Part shown: in pieces, positions 46,101 to 59,400 of the stretch
How the letters are laid out: every line of letters begins with the position of its first letter
Numbering within the stretch: the first letter of the stretch is position 1
Source: Beaufortia kweichowensis
Taxonomy: Eukaryota; Chordata; Actinopteri; Cypriniformes; Gastromyzontidae
Reading direction: 5' to 3'
Length of the DNA stretch: 64,000 nt
Assembly: GCA_019155185.1 (NCBI GenBank)
Contig: CM032816.1
Location: 558,001 to 622,000 of the forward strand
The notes under the pieces: model-generated
The model's database searches: none
Told to the model about the DNA's origin: nothing
What the model saw: the letters and a program-made list of their open reading frames with translations, nothing else
Program-made: the position numbers and the translations under genes

Positions 46101-48328
46101 ACTGGGATGTGGTTCTTAGAGTGCAGTCCTCGAACCTGTAGACCATGGACGTTCTTGCTAGATATGATTGTGTCAATAGCCGTCATAGTACTCAGCTTCA
46201 GTTTTACTGGTTGGGTATCAACATTCAGCTTGTCAAGTACATTTTCTAAGACAAATGTTGAGTCACTCTGTGTGTCCAGTATTGCGTACGTGAGTACTTC
46301 TCTGTGTGGTTCTTGTATTGAAGACACAAAGACTGGGACGATACTTGAGGTAGCAGAAGCACGTTGTGTTGATGTATGGGATACGACCGTGTGCGTTTGC
46401 AAGATTGCATGGTTTTCTGTGGAAGTGGAGCTATTCGTTGTTGCTTCCACATGTCTTTGACTCCTGTCTTCGTGCAAGCAGGTTGGGTGACGACGGCTGC
46501 ATGTGTTGCATGTGTGTCGCCTCTTACAATCTTTGGTCATGTGACCCTTCCTCAGGCACCCAAAGCAGAGCCTATTTTCCCAGATGAATGCCTTTTTGTC
46601 TTCACCACTTTTCGCTGCGAAGGTGGGACACTTGGTGATGTTATGAGCTTCACTTTTACAGACGGAGCAAGGTGATTTGGGCTTACTGCCGTTTGTTTCT
46701 TGTTTCTCCTGAGCAAAACTCTTTGTTTGTATATTTGTGTTGAGAGCTTTGGCTCTCTTTGGTGATCTTTCATCTGTGGTCCTGAAGTTCAACAACAATG
46801 GAGAGGCAATAGGGTTACATGCTATCCGTGCCTCTTTACTCAGGAACTTTGTGAAGCGTAAAAGATCTGGATAGTTTCCGGATGTGTCAAGTTCCTCTAC
46901 AACAATTCGGCTCCACTTGCGCACGATCCACTCTGGTAGTTTTTTGAGCAACTTGTGGTTTTCCTCACAATCGTTAAGGATAGCCAGTCCTTTGACATGG
47001 GGAATCGCCTCAGCGCAGCCTTGCAGGAAGTCAGCGAACTCTTGTAGTGCAAGTGGGTCATTTGTGTTGATCTTTGGCCATCTCATGAGCTTATCTCGAA
47101 AGGCCTTTTGTATGATGAACGGGTTCCCATATCTGTCTTGTAAGACTTTCCATGCTCCATTGTATGCACTCTCTGAATCTCTATAAAAGAAACCTTCTAC
47201 CGCCTTGCGCGCCTCTCCAGCAAGATAATTTTTGAGATAAAACATCTTCTCACTTGGTGGGAGGGGTTTTCTGTCAATAAGAGCTATGAATGACATCTTC
47301 CAATCTGTAAACTGTAAAGGGTTACCACTGAACGTGGTTGGTTCAGGGACCGGCAAGCGGTTCAAGCTTAATGAGCTGGCGATAGCTTGGGCTAGACTGA
47401 CAGATTCATGGGTCATTGTTACTTCAGGAGCAGCTTGGTGAGGGTGGAATGAAGCAGCATCAGGATTTAATCGAGGTTCAGTTTCCTTTCTGTAGCAAGC
47501 AAGGTTAGTTTTGTCATTAAACTCCTCATCATAGTTCTCAAAACCTTCAAAATCGTCATATGCTCTCACACGAGCCGCTGCTATGGCAACGTCTTTTTCT
47601 GCTTGTAACTGCTGCAATTTGGTTCTCTCTTGTTCCAACTGTTGTTGCATTTCCACCTCTTTTTGTTTCATTTCTACTAACATTTTTGCCTCCTTAAGTT
47701 TCCATTCACCCTCTAACTTGTGAAGATGTGCTTGCTGTGCTTGGATTTCGTTCATGGCTTTTGATTGTTCCAGCTTAGCCGCAAGCTCTGCTTGAGCATC
47801 TACTCTACTGCTGTGGGCACTGGCTGAGCTGGAGTGGTTGCTCAATCTTTCTGGTGACTCCGCTGAGCTTACTGTTTCAGTTTTAGTGTGGCCAAAGACA
47901 GACCCGTATTCATCTTTGTTTAATGTTTCCCTGACCCTTTCCTTCTCAAGTTGGTCATTATAATCTTGATTAATTGTTTTTAGACGGTTGCTTATGAGGT
48001 CACAAATGTCTTTTGTTAGCGTAACACAGGCATCCATTTTCTTCACAATCTCTGGTGTGGTGTTGCTGTTACGTAGGATAGGTTCATGCTGCTGGCTTAC
48101 GTCATCCTGCTTTGCTTGAATGTCTTGCTGTAATTCATTAAGGTCTTCTGATGAACAGAGGGTTTTTAATTTTGTCCTAGTTGCCCTTGCTACCAGCTTC
48201 CAAGAGTCATAGGTCTTGTTAAATGCTTTCTCACGTTTTCTGGTGTCTTGGTCATGCATCTCTTGGCCTTTCTCTGTTAGCTTTCTTTCACGTGAGCTGG
48301 ACCTGCATGGGGTGTCTTTAAGTGACAT
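43196..48328 (-). pseudogene. gag-pol: BEL/Pao Gag-Pol polyprotein, cut in the integrase by a LINE
   Basis: A 1,710-codon frame from ATG 48328. Approximate residue positions: N-terminal helical/coiled-coil region 1-300; DUF1759 Gag-like domain near 330-470 (TFSGNPLQFTDWKMSF); cysteine/histidine zinc knuckles near 550-620 (CFGCLRKGHMTKDC); aspartic protease with AILDTQSD near 685; RT from about 960 (VVFDCSAKFHGVSLNDTL) with active site FYVDDGL near 1105; Pao peptidase A17-type region near 1205 (YDPLGFIAPFSLTGKRIL); RNase H near 1285 (HFSDASCGGYGA); integrase zinc finger near 1590-1620; start of the integrase core near 1655 (GMDCFGPF). Native sequence ends after SRAVHI (43262); the last 21 codons and stop belong to the inserted LINE. 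The remaining integrase lies at 38501-39328. Confidence 0.95.
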
Positions 48329-48778
48329 CTTGTTTGTGCTGCTGCTTTAAGTCGAGAGTAGCCTTTGATTGTCCTATGCCTGAATTTACACTTGTAAGCT
48401 GTAGTTGTGCTCTGCTACAGAGTAATGTTTACATCAAGCATTAACAAATTATGGACATTCAAAAAGGATTTTAGCATAAAACAATAACAACAAAATCCCC
48501 TTCAACCTTTTCATGAATAGACATGACACAAGCACATGGATATTAGGAAATGAGAATTAGCTTATTTTGACTTTATAATACCACGTTATTATTTGAGTCA
48601 CTTCAGTTATGCTGTAAGCTTGCGTGTGTAGAAATTGTCCCTTTTCAGCATTTTTGCTCCTTGGCATCCAGTGTCTCCTTTTGCATCTCTAGCTGTACCT
48701 TAAGCATACTGTTCATTTGAAGTCTTTCCTATGTGCAGGAGCAGGGATGGCAGGGCTGTTGCAGCGATGAGTTTTCAC
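48329..48778 (-). other. BEL leader between 5' LTR and gag-pol
   Basis: 450 bp without coding potential. A primer site should lie next to 48778, but the sense sequence there (GTGAAAACTCATCGCTGC) does not begin with the usual TGG, so the tRNA primer is not assigned. No hairpin array is visible, unlike the leaders of the other LTR elements. Confidence 0.6.
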
Positions 48779-49518
48779 TGTAGCGGCCCCTCGGATTTAT
48801 CGATCAAGACGCAGAGAGTTTCAAAACGGGTGTCATTTATTTCTTCCTCTCAACAAGTACCATGCAGCACAAGTACCATGAACACCGTGAAAACTACAGA
48901 ACAAATAGAAAATAAAAAAATACAAAATGCTTCTATGTAACTTCACAATTAATTTACATATAAATCCATATGAAATGAAATGTATTTTTAAGCCTTTATG
49001 ATAAATGAAATATCACATGCTTCCTTTAAATGAAATACAATGCATTATGATTGTTCACAGAAAGAATACATTGTTTTATATTTATGACATGTGCAATTAA
49101 CCCATAAAGCAATGAAGTAATGACATTCTCTTTCCGTAAACAAAATCCCTTCTGATAATAATACACAAATTTAATACACATTTCCTTCATACCTCATTCC
49201 GCTCTCCAAGGGCGCTAATCAAGTGTTTCCGCTATCATCTAGCATGCTCTATTGCTCGATACACTCTCTCAGTTCGGAACTCTTAGAAATAATGTGTATG
49301 AACATTACAGACGACACGTGAGCACCACGTTGTGAAGAGTGTGTAGCAGAAAGTTTTCCGTCACAAAAGCATTAGAAGAAGAAGAAAACGGCGCTAATTT
49401 CAAAATAAAAGTGCAGACGAGGAGACACTGCAGAACTACAACATATTACTCTTATGTTATGTTAACCAGTCTCCTTAACATATAAATATAATACTTTGCA
49501 ATAGAATATTAATGCAAT
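48779..49518 (-). repeat. 5' LTR of the BEL element (cut by the assembly gap)
   Basis: Collinear with 35048-38317 minus the solo LTR and the 988-bp segment, ending at ...TTAATGCAAT where the Ns begin. By comparison with the left copy about 170 bp of LTR are missing. Confidence 0.93.
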
Positions 49519-49618
49519 NNNNNNNNNNNNNNNNNNNNNNNNNNNNNNNNNNNNNNNNNNNNNNNNNNNNNNNNNNNNNNNNNNNNNNNNNNNNNNNNNN
49601 NNNNNNNNNNNNNNNNNN
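49519..49618. other. Assembly gap (100 N)
   Basis: Exactly 100 N, the usual placeholder for a gap of unknown size. It hides the outer end of the BEL 5' LTR and its junction with satellite. Confidence 1.
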
Positions 49619-52600
49619 ACATCACATGTCTCTAATATGTTCTACTGCAGAAATATAGGTTTTTTAGATCGGTTGCTAGGGTACACTGTTTGGTTGCTAT
49701 GGAGTAACTAGGCATGCACCAATGATTATGTCTCTAATATGTTCTGCTGCAGAAATATAGGTTTTTTAGATCGGTTGCTAGGGAACAATGTTTGGTTGCT
49801 AGGGAGTAACTATGTATGCACCAATGATTATATTTCAAGCAATGAGTAAAATGAGCCCACATCACATGTCTCTAATATGTTCTACTGCAGAAATATAGGT
49901 TTTTTAGATCGGTTGCTAGGGTACACTGTTTGGTTGCTATGGAGTAACTAGGCATGCAAAAATGATTATGTTTTAAGTCATTAGTTAAACGAACCCACAC
50001 CAATATTTCTACTATGTTTCGCTGCTGAAATATAGTTTTTTTAGATCGGTTGCTAGGGAACACTGTTTGGTTGCTAGGGAGTAAATATGCATGCACCAAT
50101 GATTATATTTCAAGCAATGAGTTAAATGAGCCCACAACAATGTCTCTACTATGTTTTTCTGCAGAAATATAGGTGTTTTAGATCGGTTGCTAGGGTACAC
50201 TGTTTGGTTGCTAGGGAGTAACTAGGCATACACCAATGATTATATTTTAAAAAATGAGTTAAACGAGCCCACACCAATATTTCTACTATGTTCTGCTGCT
50301 GAAATATAGGTTTTTTTGATCGGTTGCTAGGGTACACTGTTTGGTTGCTAGGAAGTAACTAGGCAAGCACCAATGATTATGTTTTAAGCCATTAGTTAAA
50401 CGAGCCCACACCAATATTTCTACTATGTTTCGCTGCTGAAATATAGGTTTTTTAGATCGGTTGCTAGGGTACACTGTCTGGTTGCTAGGGAGTAACTAGG
50501 CATATACCAATGATTATATTTTAAACCATAAGTTAAACGAGCCCACACCAATATTTCTACTATGTTCTGCTGCTGAAATATAGGTTTTTTTGATCGGTTG
50601 CTAGGGTACACTGTTTGGTTGCTATGGAGTAACTAGGCATACACCAATGATTATGTTTTAAGCCATTAGTTAAATGAGCCCACACCAATATTTCTACTAT
50701 GTTCTGCTGCTGAAATATAGGTTTTTTAGATCGGTTGCTAGGGTACACTGTTTAGTTGCTAGGGAGTAACTAGGCATACACCAATGATTATATTTTAAGC
50801 CATGAGTTAAATGAGCCCACACCAATGTCTCTACTATGTTTTTCTGCAAAAATATAGGTTTTTTAGATCGGTTGCTAGGGTACTCTGTTTGGTTGCTAGT
50901 GAGTAACTAGGTATGCACCAATGATTATATTTCAAGCAATGAGTTAAATGAGCCCACAACAAAGTCTCTACTATGTTTTTCTGCAGAAATATAGGTGTTT
51001 TAGATCGGTTTCTAGGGTACACTGTTTGGTTGCTAGGGAGTAACTAGGCATGCACTAATGATTATGTTTTAAGCCAAAAGTTAAACGAGCCCACACCAAT
51101 ATTTCTACTATGTTCTGCTGCTGAAATATAGATTTTTTAGATCGTTTGCTAGGGTACACTGTTTGGTTGCTAGGGAGTAACTAGGCATGCAAAAATGATT
51201 ATGTTTTAAGCCATTAGTTAAACGAATCCACACCAATATTTCTACTATGTTTCGCTGCTGAAATATAGGTTTTTTAGATCGGTTGCTAGGGTACACTGTC
51301 TGGTTGCTAGGGAGTAACTAGGCATATACCAATGATTATATTTTAAACCATAAGTTAAACGAGCCCACACCAATATTTCTACTATGTTCTGCTGCTGAAA
51401 TATAGGTTTTTTTGATCGGTTGCTAGGGTACACTGTTTGGTTGCTATGGAGTAACTAGGCATACACCAATGATTATGTTTTAAGCCATTAGTTAAACGAG
51501 CCCACACCAATATTTCTACTGTGTTCTGCTGCTGAAATATAGGTTTTTTAGATCGGTTGCTAGGGTACACTGTTTGGTTGCTAGGGAGTTACTAGGCATG
51601 CGCCAATGACTATATTTCAAGCAATGAGTTAAATGAGCCCACACCAATATTTCTACTATGTTCTGCTGCTGAAAAATAGGTTTTTTAGATCGGATGCTAG
51701 GGTACTCTGTTTGGTTGCTAGTGAGTAACTAGGTATGCACCAATTATTATGTTTTAAGTCATTAGTTAAATGAGCCTACACCAATGTCTCTACTATGTTC
51801 TGCTGCAGAAATATAGGTGATTTAGAACGGTTGCTAGGGTACACTGTTTGGTTGCTATGGAGTAACTAGGTATGCACCAATGATTATGTTTTAAGCCATT
51901 AGTTAAATGAGCCCACACCAATATTTCTACTATGTTCTGCTGCTGAAATATAGGTTTTTTAGATTGGTTGCTAGAGTACACTGTTTGGTTGCTAGGGAGT
52001 AACTAGGCATGCAAAAATTATTATGTTTTAAGCCATTAGTTAAACGAACCCACACCAATATTTCTACTATGTTTCGCTGCTGAAATATAGGTTTTTTAGA
52101 TCGGTTGCTAGGGTACACTGTTTGGTTGCTAGGGAGTAACTAGGCATACACCAATGATTATATTTTAAACCATGAGTTAAATGAGCCCACACCAATATTT
52201 CTACTATGTTCTGCTGCTGAAATATAGGTTTTTAGATTGGTTGCTAGAGTACACTGTTTGGTTGCTAGGGAGTAACTAGGCATGCAAAAATTATTATGTT
52301 TTAAGCCATTAGTTAAACGAACCCACACCAATATTTCTACTATGTTTCGCTGCTGAAATATAGGTTTTTTAGATCGGTTGCTAGGGTACACTGTTTGGTT
52401 GCTAGGGAGTAACTAGGCATACACCAATGATTATATTTTAAACCATGAGTTAAACGAGCCCACACCAATATTTCTACTATGTTCTGCTGCTGAAATATAG
52501 GTTTTTTTGATCGGTTGCTAGGGTACACTGTTTGGTTGCTATGGAGTAAATAGGCATGCACCAATGATTATATTTCAAGCAATGAGTTAAATGAGCACAC

Positions 52601-54248
52601 AACAATGTCTCTACTATGTTTTTCTGCAGAAATATAGGTGTTTTAGATCTGTTGATAGGGAACAATGTTTGGTTGCTAGGGAGTAACTATGTATGCACCA
52701 ATGATTATATTTCAAGCAATGAGTAAAATGAGCCCACATCAATGTCTCTACTATGTTCTGCTGCAGAAATATAGGTTTTTTAGATCGGTTGCTAGGGTAC
52801 ACTGTTTGGTTGCTATGGAGTAACTAGGCATGCACCAATGATTATGTTTAAAGCCATTAGTTAAACGAGCCCACACCAATATTTCTACTATGTTCTGCTG
52901 CTGAAATATAGGTTTTTTAGATCGGTTGCTAGGGTACACTGTTTGGTTGCTAGGGAGTAACTAGGCATACTCCAATGATTATATTTTAAGCCATGAGTTA
53001 AACAAGCCCACACCAATATTTCTACTATGTTCTGCTGCTGAAATATAGGTTTTTTAGATCGGTTGCTAGGGAACACTGTTTGGTTGCTAGGGAGTAAATA
53101 GGCATGCACCAATGATTATATTTCAAGCAATGAGTTAAATGAGCCCACAAAATGTCTCTACTATGTTTTTCTGCAGAAATATAGGTGTTTTAGATCGGTT
53201 GATAGGGTACACTGTTTGGTTGCTAGGGAGTAACTATGTATGCAAAAATGATTATGTTTTAAGCCATTAGTTAAACGAACCCAAACCAATATTTCTACTA
53301 TGTTTCGCTGCTGAAATATAGGTTTTTTAGATCGGTTGCTAGGGTACACTGTTTGGTTGCTAGGGAGTAACTAGGCATACACCAATGATTATATTTTAAA
53401 CCATGAGTTAAACGAGCCCACACCAATAATTCTACTATGTTCTGCTGCTGAAATATAGGTTTTTTTGATCGGTTCCTAGGGTACACTGTTTGGTTGCTAG
53501 GGAGTAACTAGGCATACACCAATGATTATATTTTAAACCATGAGTTAAACGAGCCCACACCAATATTTCTACTATGTTCTGCTGCTGAAATATAGGTTTT
53601 TTTGATCGGTTGCTAGGGTACCCTGTTTGGTTGCTAGGGAGTAACTAGGCATGCACCAATGATTATATTTCAAGCAATGAGTTAAATGAGCCCACAACAA
53701 TGTCTCTACTATGTTTTTCTGCAGAAATATAGGTGTTTTAGACTGGTTGCTAGGGTACACTGTTTGGTTGCTAGGGAGTAACTAGGCATGCACCAATTAT
53801 TATATTTCAAGCAATGAGTTAAATGAGCACACAACAATGTCTCTACTATGTTTTTCTGCAAAAATATAGGTGTTTTAGATCGGTTGATAGGGTACACTGT
53901 TTGGTTGCTAGGGAGTAACTATGTATGCACCAATGATAATGTTTAAGTCATTAGTTAAATGAGCCCACACCAATATTTCTACTATGTTCTACTGCTGAAA
54001 TATAGGTTTTTTAGATCGGTTGCTAGGGTACACTGTTTGGTTGCTAGGGAGTAACTAGGCATACACCAATGATTATATTTTAAGCCATGAGTTAAACAAG
54101 CCCACACCAATATTTCTACTATGTTCTGCTGCTGAAATATAGGTTTTTTAGATCGGTTGCTAGGGTACACTGTTTGGTTGCTAGGGAGTAAATAGGCATG
54201 CTCCAATGATTATATTTCAAGCAATGAGTTAAATGAGCCCACAACAAT
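49619..54248 (+). repeat. Satellite array 4 (about 34 monomers)
   Basis: Same 137-bp monomer and orientation as the other arrays. A sub-variant is frequent here: GTTTCGCTGCTGAAATATAG with TTAAACGAACCCACACC and a GCATGCAAAAAT start, at about 49960, 51200, 52010, 52280 and 53240. Blocks of several monomers appear duplicated within the array: 52000-52170 resembles 52250-52430, and 50440-50620 resembles 51270-51450. It ends in ...CACAACAAT at the Harbinger element. Confidence 0.97.
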
Positions 54249-54271
54249 GGCTGCGTCCGAAATCGCGTACT
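54249..54271 (+). repeat. Harbinger left terminal inverted repeat
   Basis: Twenty-three bases identical to the reverse complement of 62129-62151, then divergence. Preceded by the target duplication AAT. Confidence 0.95.
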
Positions 54272-54466
54272 GTGACAGTACGTACTGAATTAGAAGTAGT
54301 GCCTACTTATCAACCGTCAAACCAGTACGTTCTATATAGTATGAATACGGGAAGTATGAATGAAACTCGGACGTACTACGTCCGCCATTTTATGCATCAC
54401 GTGACGTACATTCCTCACAGCAGCCCGAACATTTAAAGAGCCCGCCACACTGCGCTGATACCTGCG

Positions 54467-55961
54467 ATGTTTCCCAATAATCTTACCGTTTCCACCGGCG
54501 TTTTTACGTCGTTTAATTTAGCAATTCAAAGGAGGCGTCGGTCAGCTACTCGCAGATCACGCCTTTATAAACTGCTTGGAAACCATTTACTAAATAACGT
54601 AAGTATCTTCATCTATTTGACCAGTAAAATTTACCTCAGAATAAAAAGACCTGTGAACCGAATTACTAGTTTTGGCAAGAAAATAATTCACTTGTGATAT
54701 TACCATGAATAAATAAACAAATGCAAGTACAAATACACAATAAAAAAGTTTATTAATTAAAATAATAATGAATAATACAACAAAAAATATACACACATAC
54801 ACTTACACTTCATCTTTATTCAAGCCAACAATATAAATAAATAAATAAAATACATACACACACATATATCAAAATTTATGCTAAAACTATGAACTATTCT
54901 AAAACTAATCAACCATGTACACATTACAGACCGTCAAACCTACAACCTACTGCCGCCTGAACCCTTCTGTGCCCATTCTTCGCCTCTACTTTGAAGATGG
55001 AGCTGACCTCCGTCCCAGCCTCCGACTTTCACGACAGTCCATCAACTCCCTGCTTTCTGCTTTAAAGTCAGATTCTGACCATGGCTGGGCAAACGATATT
55101 GAGGTGCTGGTGTTTCTGTACTGGCTGGCCCATGCAGCATCATACAGGGTGGTGTCACTGGCCTTTGACATCCCAAAGTCCACTGTGCATGACATCGTGC
55201 ACAGAGTGAGCAAGGGAATCCTCAGGATTTTGAAGAGGCTGATTTCTTTCCCCACAGCAGATGACTTGGAGGCAGTTGGAACAGGTTTTGCCCATCTGGC
55301 TGGGTCTCCAGTTTTCCTCAAAATAGCTGGCGCAATAGATGGGTGTCACATCCGCATCAAACCACCAGCAAGTGACGCCCAATGCTATTTTAACAGAAAG
55401 CTGTTTCATTCTGTCCAGATGCAGGCAATCACTGATCACCAGGGGAAGTTTCTAGACATTTTTGTTGGGTATCCTGGGTCTGTGCATGATGCCAGGGTGC
55501 TAAAAAACAGCCCAGTTTACACTGGTCGACTATACCCACCTGCAGGAAAATGCATCCTTGGAGATGGGGGGTATCCATGTTTATGTGCCCCCATCTGTCT
55601 CATCACCCCTTACAGAGAGCCTGTACAGCATCCTGTACAGGCACGCTTCAACACAAAGCATGCTCGTGCACGGAACATTGTCGAGAGAGCCTTTGGGATG
55701 CTGAAGACGCGCTGGTGCTCCATTTTTTTTAAGGCTCTGGAAGTGAGCCCTGCCTTTGTTCCAGATGTCATTGCCTGCTGTGCCGTGCTCCACAACCTCT
55801 GTCTTCAGAATGGGGATATTGTTGATCCAGAAGTTGTGGAGGATCAAAGCGATGACCCACCTGAACCCCAAAATACAGAAGCCACCGCGGGAGATGATAT
55901 CTTGGGACAATCTGGCAGCAGCTGTATCGGCACCAGACAACTGTGTGTCTGTTCTTCATGA
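54467..55961 (+). CDS. Harbinger transposase (HARBI1-like DDE), two exons inferred
   Basis: The long frame 54915-55961 (348 codons) holds a DDE_Tnp_4-type catalytic domain: KIAGAIDGCHI (D142), YPGSVHDARVL (D192), ILGDGGYP (D217) and RNIVERAFGMLKTRW (E257), plus a helix-turn-helix-like segment (IPKSTVHDIVHRVSKGI). The ATG at 54915 is probably not the start. An upstream frame from ATG 54467 (44 codons, arginine-rich RRRRSATRRSR) ends at 54598 on a consensus donor GTAAGT, and TTACAG ends at 54929 in the same phase, giving a protein of about 387 residues. The enzyme would cut at the terminal repeats and integrate into 3-bp AT-rich targets. No break is visible, so the gene may be intact. In this superfamily the Myb-like partner is needed for nuclear import and DNA recognition. 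Confidence 0.88.
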
Positions 55962-56405
55962 GCATGATTATCTGTAAAATAATTTAAGTTAAATTTTATA
56001 ATTTAAGTATTCACTAATCAGTTTAATCAGTTCACTAATCAGTTCTTTAAAATTTACGTTCAAAGGTTTTTAAATGATGTTTTTCCATGTGGGAAATATA
56101 AAATAAATAAAAGGGAATATGTTTTAACGCTGTTTGGAGTGTGTGACTATTTCTCTCCAGTGTGGCACTAATTCTCAGACAACATGTTCTTCAGATATGG
56201 AACAGCTTGGAACTGCTACAAAATCAATGTGCACATAAGTGCTTTACAAAAAGTTACTGAATCCTGACTATTAAGCACTTTACAACTGTCAAAATTTAGC
56301 TACTCAAAATTATTGTTGTGGTAAAGCTTGCTAGAACAGCATGAAACATTGAACATCCTAAAATTAATGGAAAGACAGCATGCAGTTAATTTTAATTTTC
56401 TTTAT
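55962..56405. other. Harbinger intergenic region between convergent genes
   Basis: A/T-rich, with AATAAATAAAAG near 56101-56114 that could polyadenylate the transposase mRNA. No coding sequence. Confidence 0.6.
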
Positions 56406-59400
56406 TTAATTTTTTTTGGCAATCATTTCTAAAACCTTCAGAAATCTATCTTCTCTCTCCTTAGCCTCCCTGTCCCTTCTTTCTTCTCTCTCTCTCATTT
56501 CTCTGTCTCTTCTTTCTTCCCTTTCCCTGGCCTCTTGCTCTTGCTGTTGTCTCTCTCTCTCTCTCTTCTTTCCTCCCTTTCCATCATCTCTCTCCATCGC
56601 CTCTCCTCCCGTTCAACAGCATCTTTCTCTCGTTCCCTTTCCTCCATCTCCTGGACCAGCTCCTCAAAATCTTTCCTCTTTCTTGATTGTGGTGCCGACC
56701 TCACCGAGGATGGTGAGGGTACAGCAACATCCGGGCCAAATGAGGCAACAAGGGTAGGTGGTGAGATAGATGGTCTACCCCCTATTGCCTCATCCATGAC
56801 AGCATACCATTTCCAGGATGCTGCTGTAACCTCACCATCCTCAGTGCTCACCCCAGTGTGTGGACATTTCAGATCCTCCAAATTAAAAGCAGAATACAGA
56901 GACAGTCAGATAAATACATTAGATTACATCATTACTATTGTGGAAATGTAAATTTTAGGATCACTTTAAAATCAGCTGATTCTCTTTATTTCCCCCATCC
57001 TTACACAAACTACTAAAATGATATATATTGCATTGGAAGAACATAGGAACATGGGGTGGCTCCTAGGACGTTTACCCATCATATCCCACTGAGTTGGTGA
57101 CCATTTGCTCATGATTCAATCAAAGGTCAAAACTCAGGAAGGGACAACAGGCCCAAGGTGTGAACATTTCTTTATCTCTATGATAATGAAGTGGTCTCAG
57201 TAAGGGTGAGTGAGACTCCAGGATCTGAAGAGAGTCTACTACTTCCTCTCTGTCCATTGTTTCTATTGTCACTTAAATGCTTTGTTACCATTTCAAGGGA
57301 CTGCCCCTTAAAATGGCTATATATGCAATGTGTTTAGACTTCATATCAGACTTGATGACTGCAGCGCCCGTGCAGTATGCTCTGATTTGAAGACTGCTAT
57401 CTACAATAAAGACTACTGCTCAAGGAAATCCAAGTCTCCTGGTCTTCGCTGAAAAAAGTTTCCAACAGATGGTGCCGTGAACCGGATAGAGCTCCTCATC
57501 TCTCCAAACCTTTCCAGACGGAATTTTTCAACCCAACTTTGATTTGGTGAGTGTCACTCTATCTAAAGAACCTTTACAGACCAGTACATGTGGTTATCCT
57601 CTGCTATGCCAGGGAAGTGTTAACAACAGCTGCAGGGTTCTGTTAACAAATTTTGCTTATCCTCTGTTTAGGCAGAGAAGTTTGGTTATCCTCTGTTTAT
57701 CAGAGAAGAATCTGTGTATCCTCTGTTTAGGCAGAGAAGAGTTTTGTGTATCCTCTGTTTAGGCAGAGAAGTTTGGTTAATCCTCTGTTTAGGCAGGGAA
57801 GAATTTTGGTTCAAGTTTGGTTATCCTCTGTTTATCAGGGAAGAATTTGTGTATCCTCTGTTTAGGCAGAGAAGAAGTTTAGTTATCCTCTGTTTTACCA
57901 GGGAAGAATTTAGGGTTATCCTCTGTTTAGGCAGAGAGAAGACTTTGGTTTAGGAGTTTTGCTTTATACTTTGCTTTGTCAGGGACGGTCAAGAACTAAT
58001 GCATATTAGCAAATAGGTTTTCCTCTGTTTTGCCAGAGAAGAATTGGGTATATCCTCTACTTTGTAGGGAAGTTAACAACAGTGATTAGGAATTATCTGT
58101 CTGTGAAGAGAAATCCAAAATGGTTAAAAGGCATGCTAGACTAATTCCCACAACAGAGAAAGGTGGACTAGCTACCCCTTTATGGTCAGACAGTGAGTTT
58201 AACACAATGCTAGTCAATCACATGGACACAATAGTGACAGACTTGGTTAGACAGAACTTAACACAAAAGTTTGGCATTGATTCAGATAGGACTTGGTCTC
58301 TTGAAGAATGCAAGAAAGTGCTTGGTGCCTGTGTTAGAAAGAAAAACATTAAGGGCATTATCTGCTGTTACAAAGAATACAATTTGGCTTTAGCTGCAGA
58401 GCATACTCAGCGAATTGCGGATTTAGAGAAGAAAAATCAAAATTTGCATGATCATGTGACCTCTCTTAAAGAGAAGGTAGGCCATTACAAGGCTTCACTA
58501 ACCGGTAACTCGAAACAACAGTCAGATATTCATCCTGCCTCACAGTCAGAACTTAGGCATGAAGGTCATATGTATGTTAATAATGACAATACGGGTTTGA
58601 GAAACAAAGCAGTTAATGCAGTTGAGGTTTGTGGAACAAAGAGAAAAGCTCAAAGTAAATCAAATGTTGAGACTGTACATTCTGTGATACCTGTGGTCGA
58701 GCTACCAAAAGACCTAGATCCTGAAGCAATAGAGACTTGCACAAAGTTTGCCTTCAGCACATGTTCATTTTTCTGAATTTAGGGGAACATTAGCAAAGAA
58801 AATGCATCTCTATGACATGTCTTTGGTGGAAATCATCCAGCTTATGTCTCAGGTTTTAACAGAATCAGAGTTCAAATGTTTTGAGAGTGGTGTTGATACT
58901 CCTGAGTTTAAACATGCCAGCAAAGAAGACTTTGAGAGGGAGTTCTTAGAATATTAAGGGACATTGTTGGACCAAAGGTTGATTGGTCTAAAGTCACTAA
59001 CTGTATTCAAAGAAAGGATGAATCTGTAAGTGAATACACTGAAAGGTTTTGTCAGTCAGCTGCAGCTTACAGTGGAATAGTCAATAGTCCTGAGGATGTA
59101 TTGGATGACAAGGGACCACTAGTCCGTGCATGGTTTGATGGCCTTTCATCAGAATACAGGAATGCTCTTCCTTTCTTAGATCTCACATGGTCTAATGAAA
59201 CCTTGAGAAGAAATTTAGGCAGATTAGCTACCTGGGAAAGGGACTCTGATGTCAAAATAAAGGTGAAAGTTGCAGCAGCATCGCTGAATAAAACTAATGT
59301 AGGTGATCAAAAAAAAAGAATAAATGTCTTAGGAGGGACAGCAAATGTCACTACTGTGGTAAACATGGGCATTACTTGAAAGAGTGTAGGAAAAGCAAAA

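Larger units (their letters stand above)
35048..49518 (-). mobile_element. BEL/Pao LTR retrotransposon with nested insertions
   Basis: LTRs at 35048-38485 (3', left) and from 48779 into the assembly gap (5', right) flank a Gag-Pol polyprotein on the minus strand. The left LTR is enlarged by an element A solo LTR (35487-37031), and the integrase is interrupted by a LINE (39334-43261). The left flank is satellite. The right end, about 170 bp of LTR plus the target duplication, is hidden in the N gap. Protease, RT, Pao peptidase A17-type region, RNase H and integrase occur in BEL/Pao order. Confidence 0.93.

Noticed and set aside
43290..47186. Numerous plus-strand ORFs opposite the BEL polyprotein
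   Set aside because: Shadows of the 1,710-codon minus-strand frame.
57544..57953. Plus-strand ORFs with repeated YPLFRQR units
   Set aside because: Translations of the leader stem-loop array; unit lengths vary and are not multiples of three.
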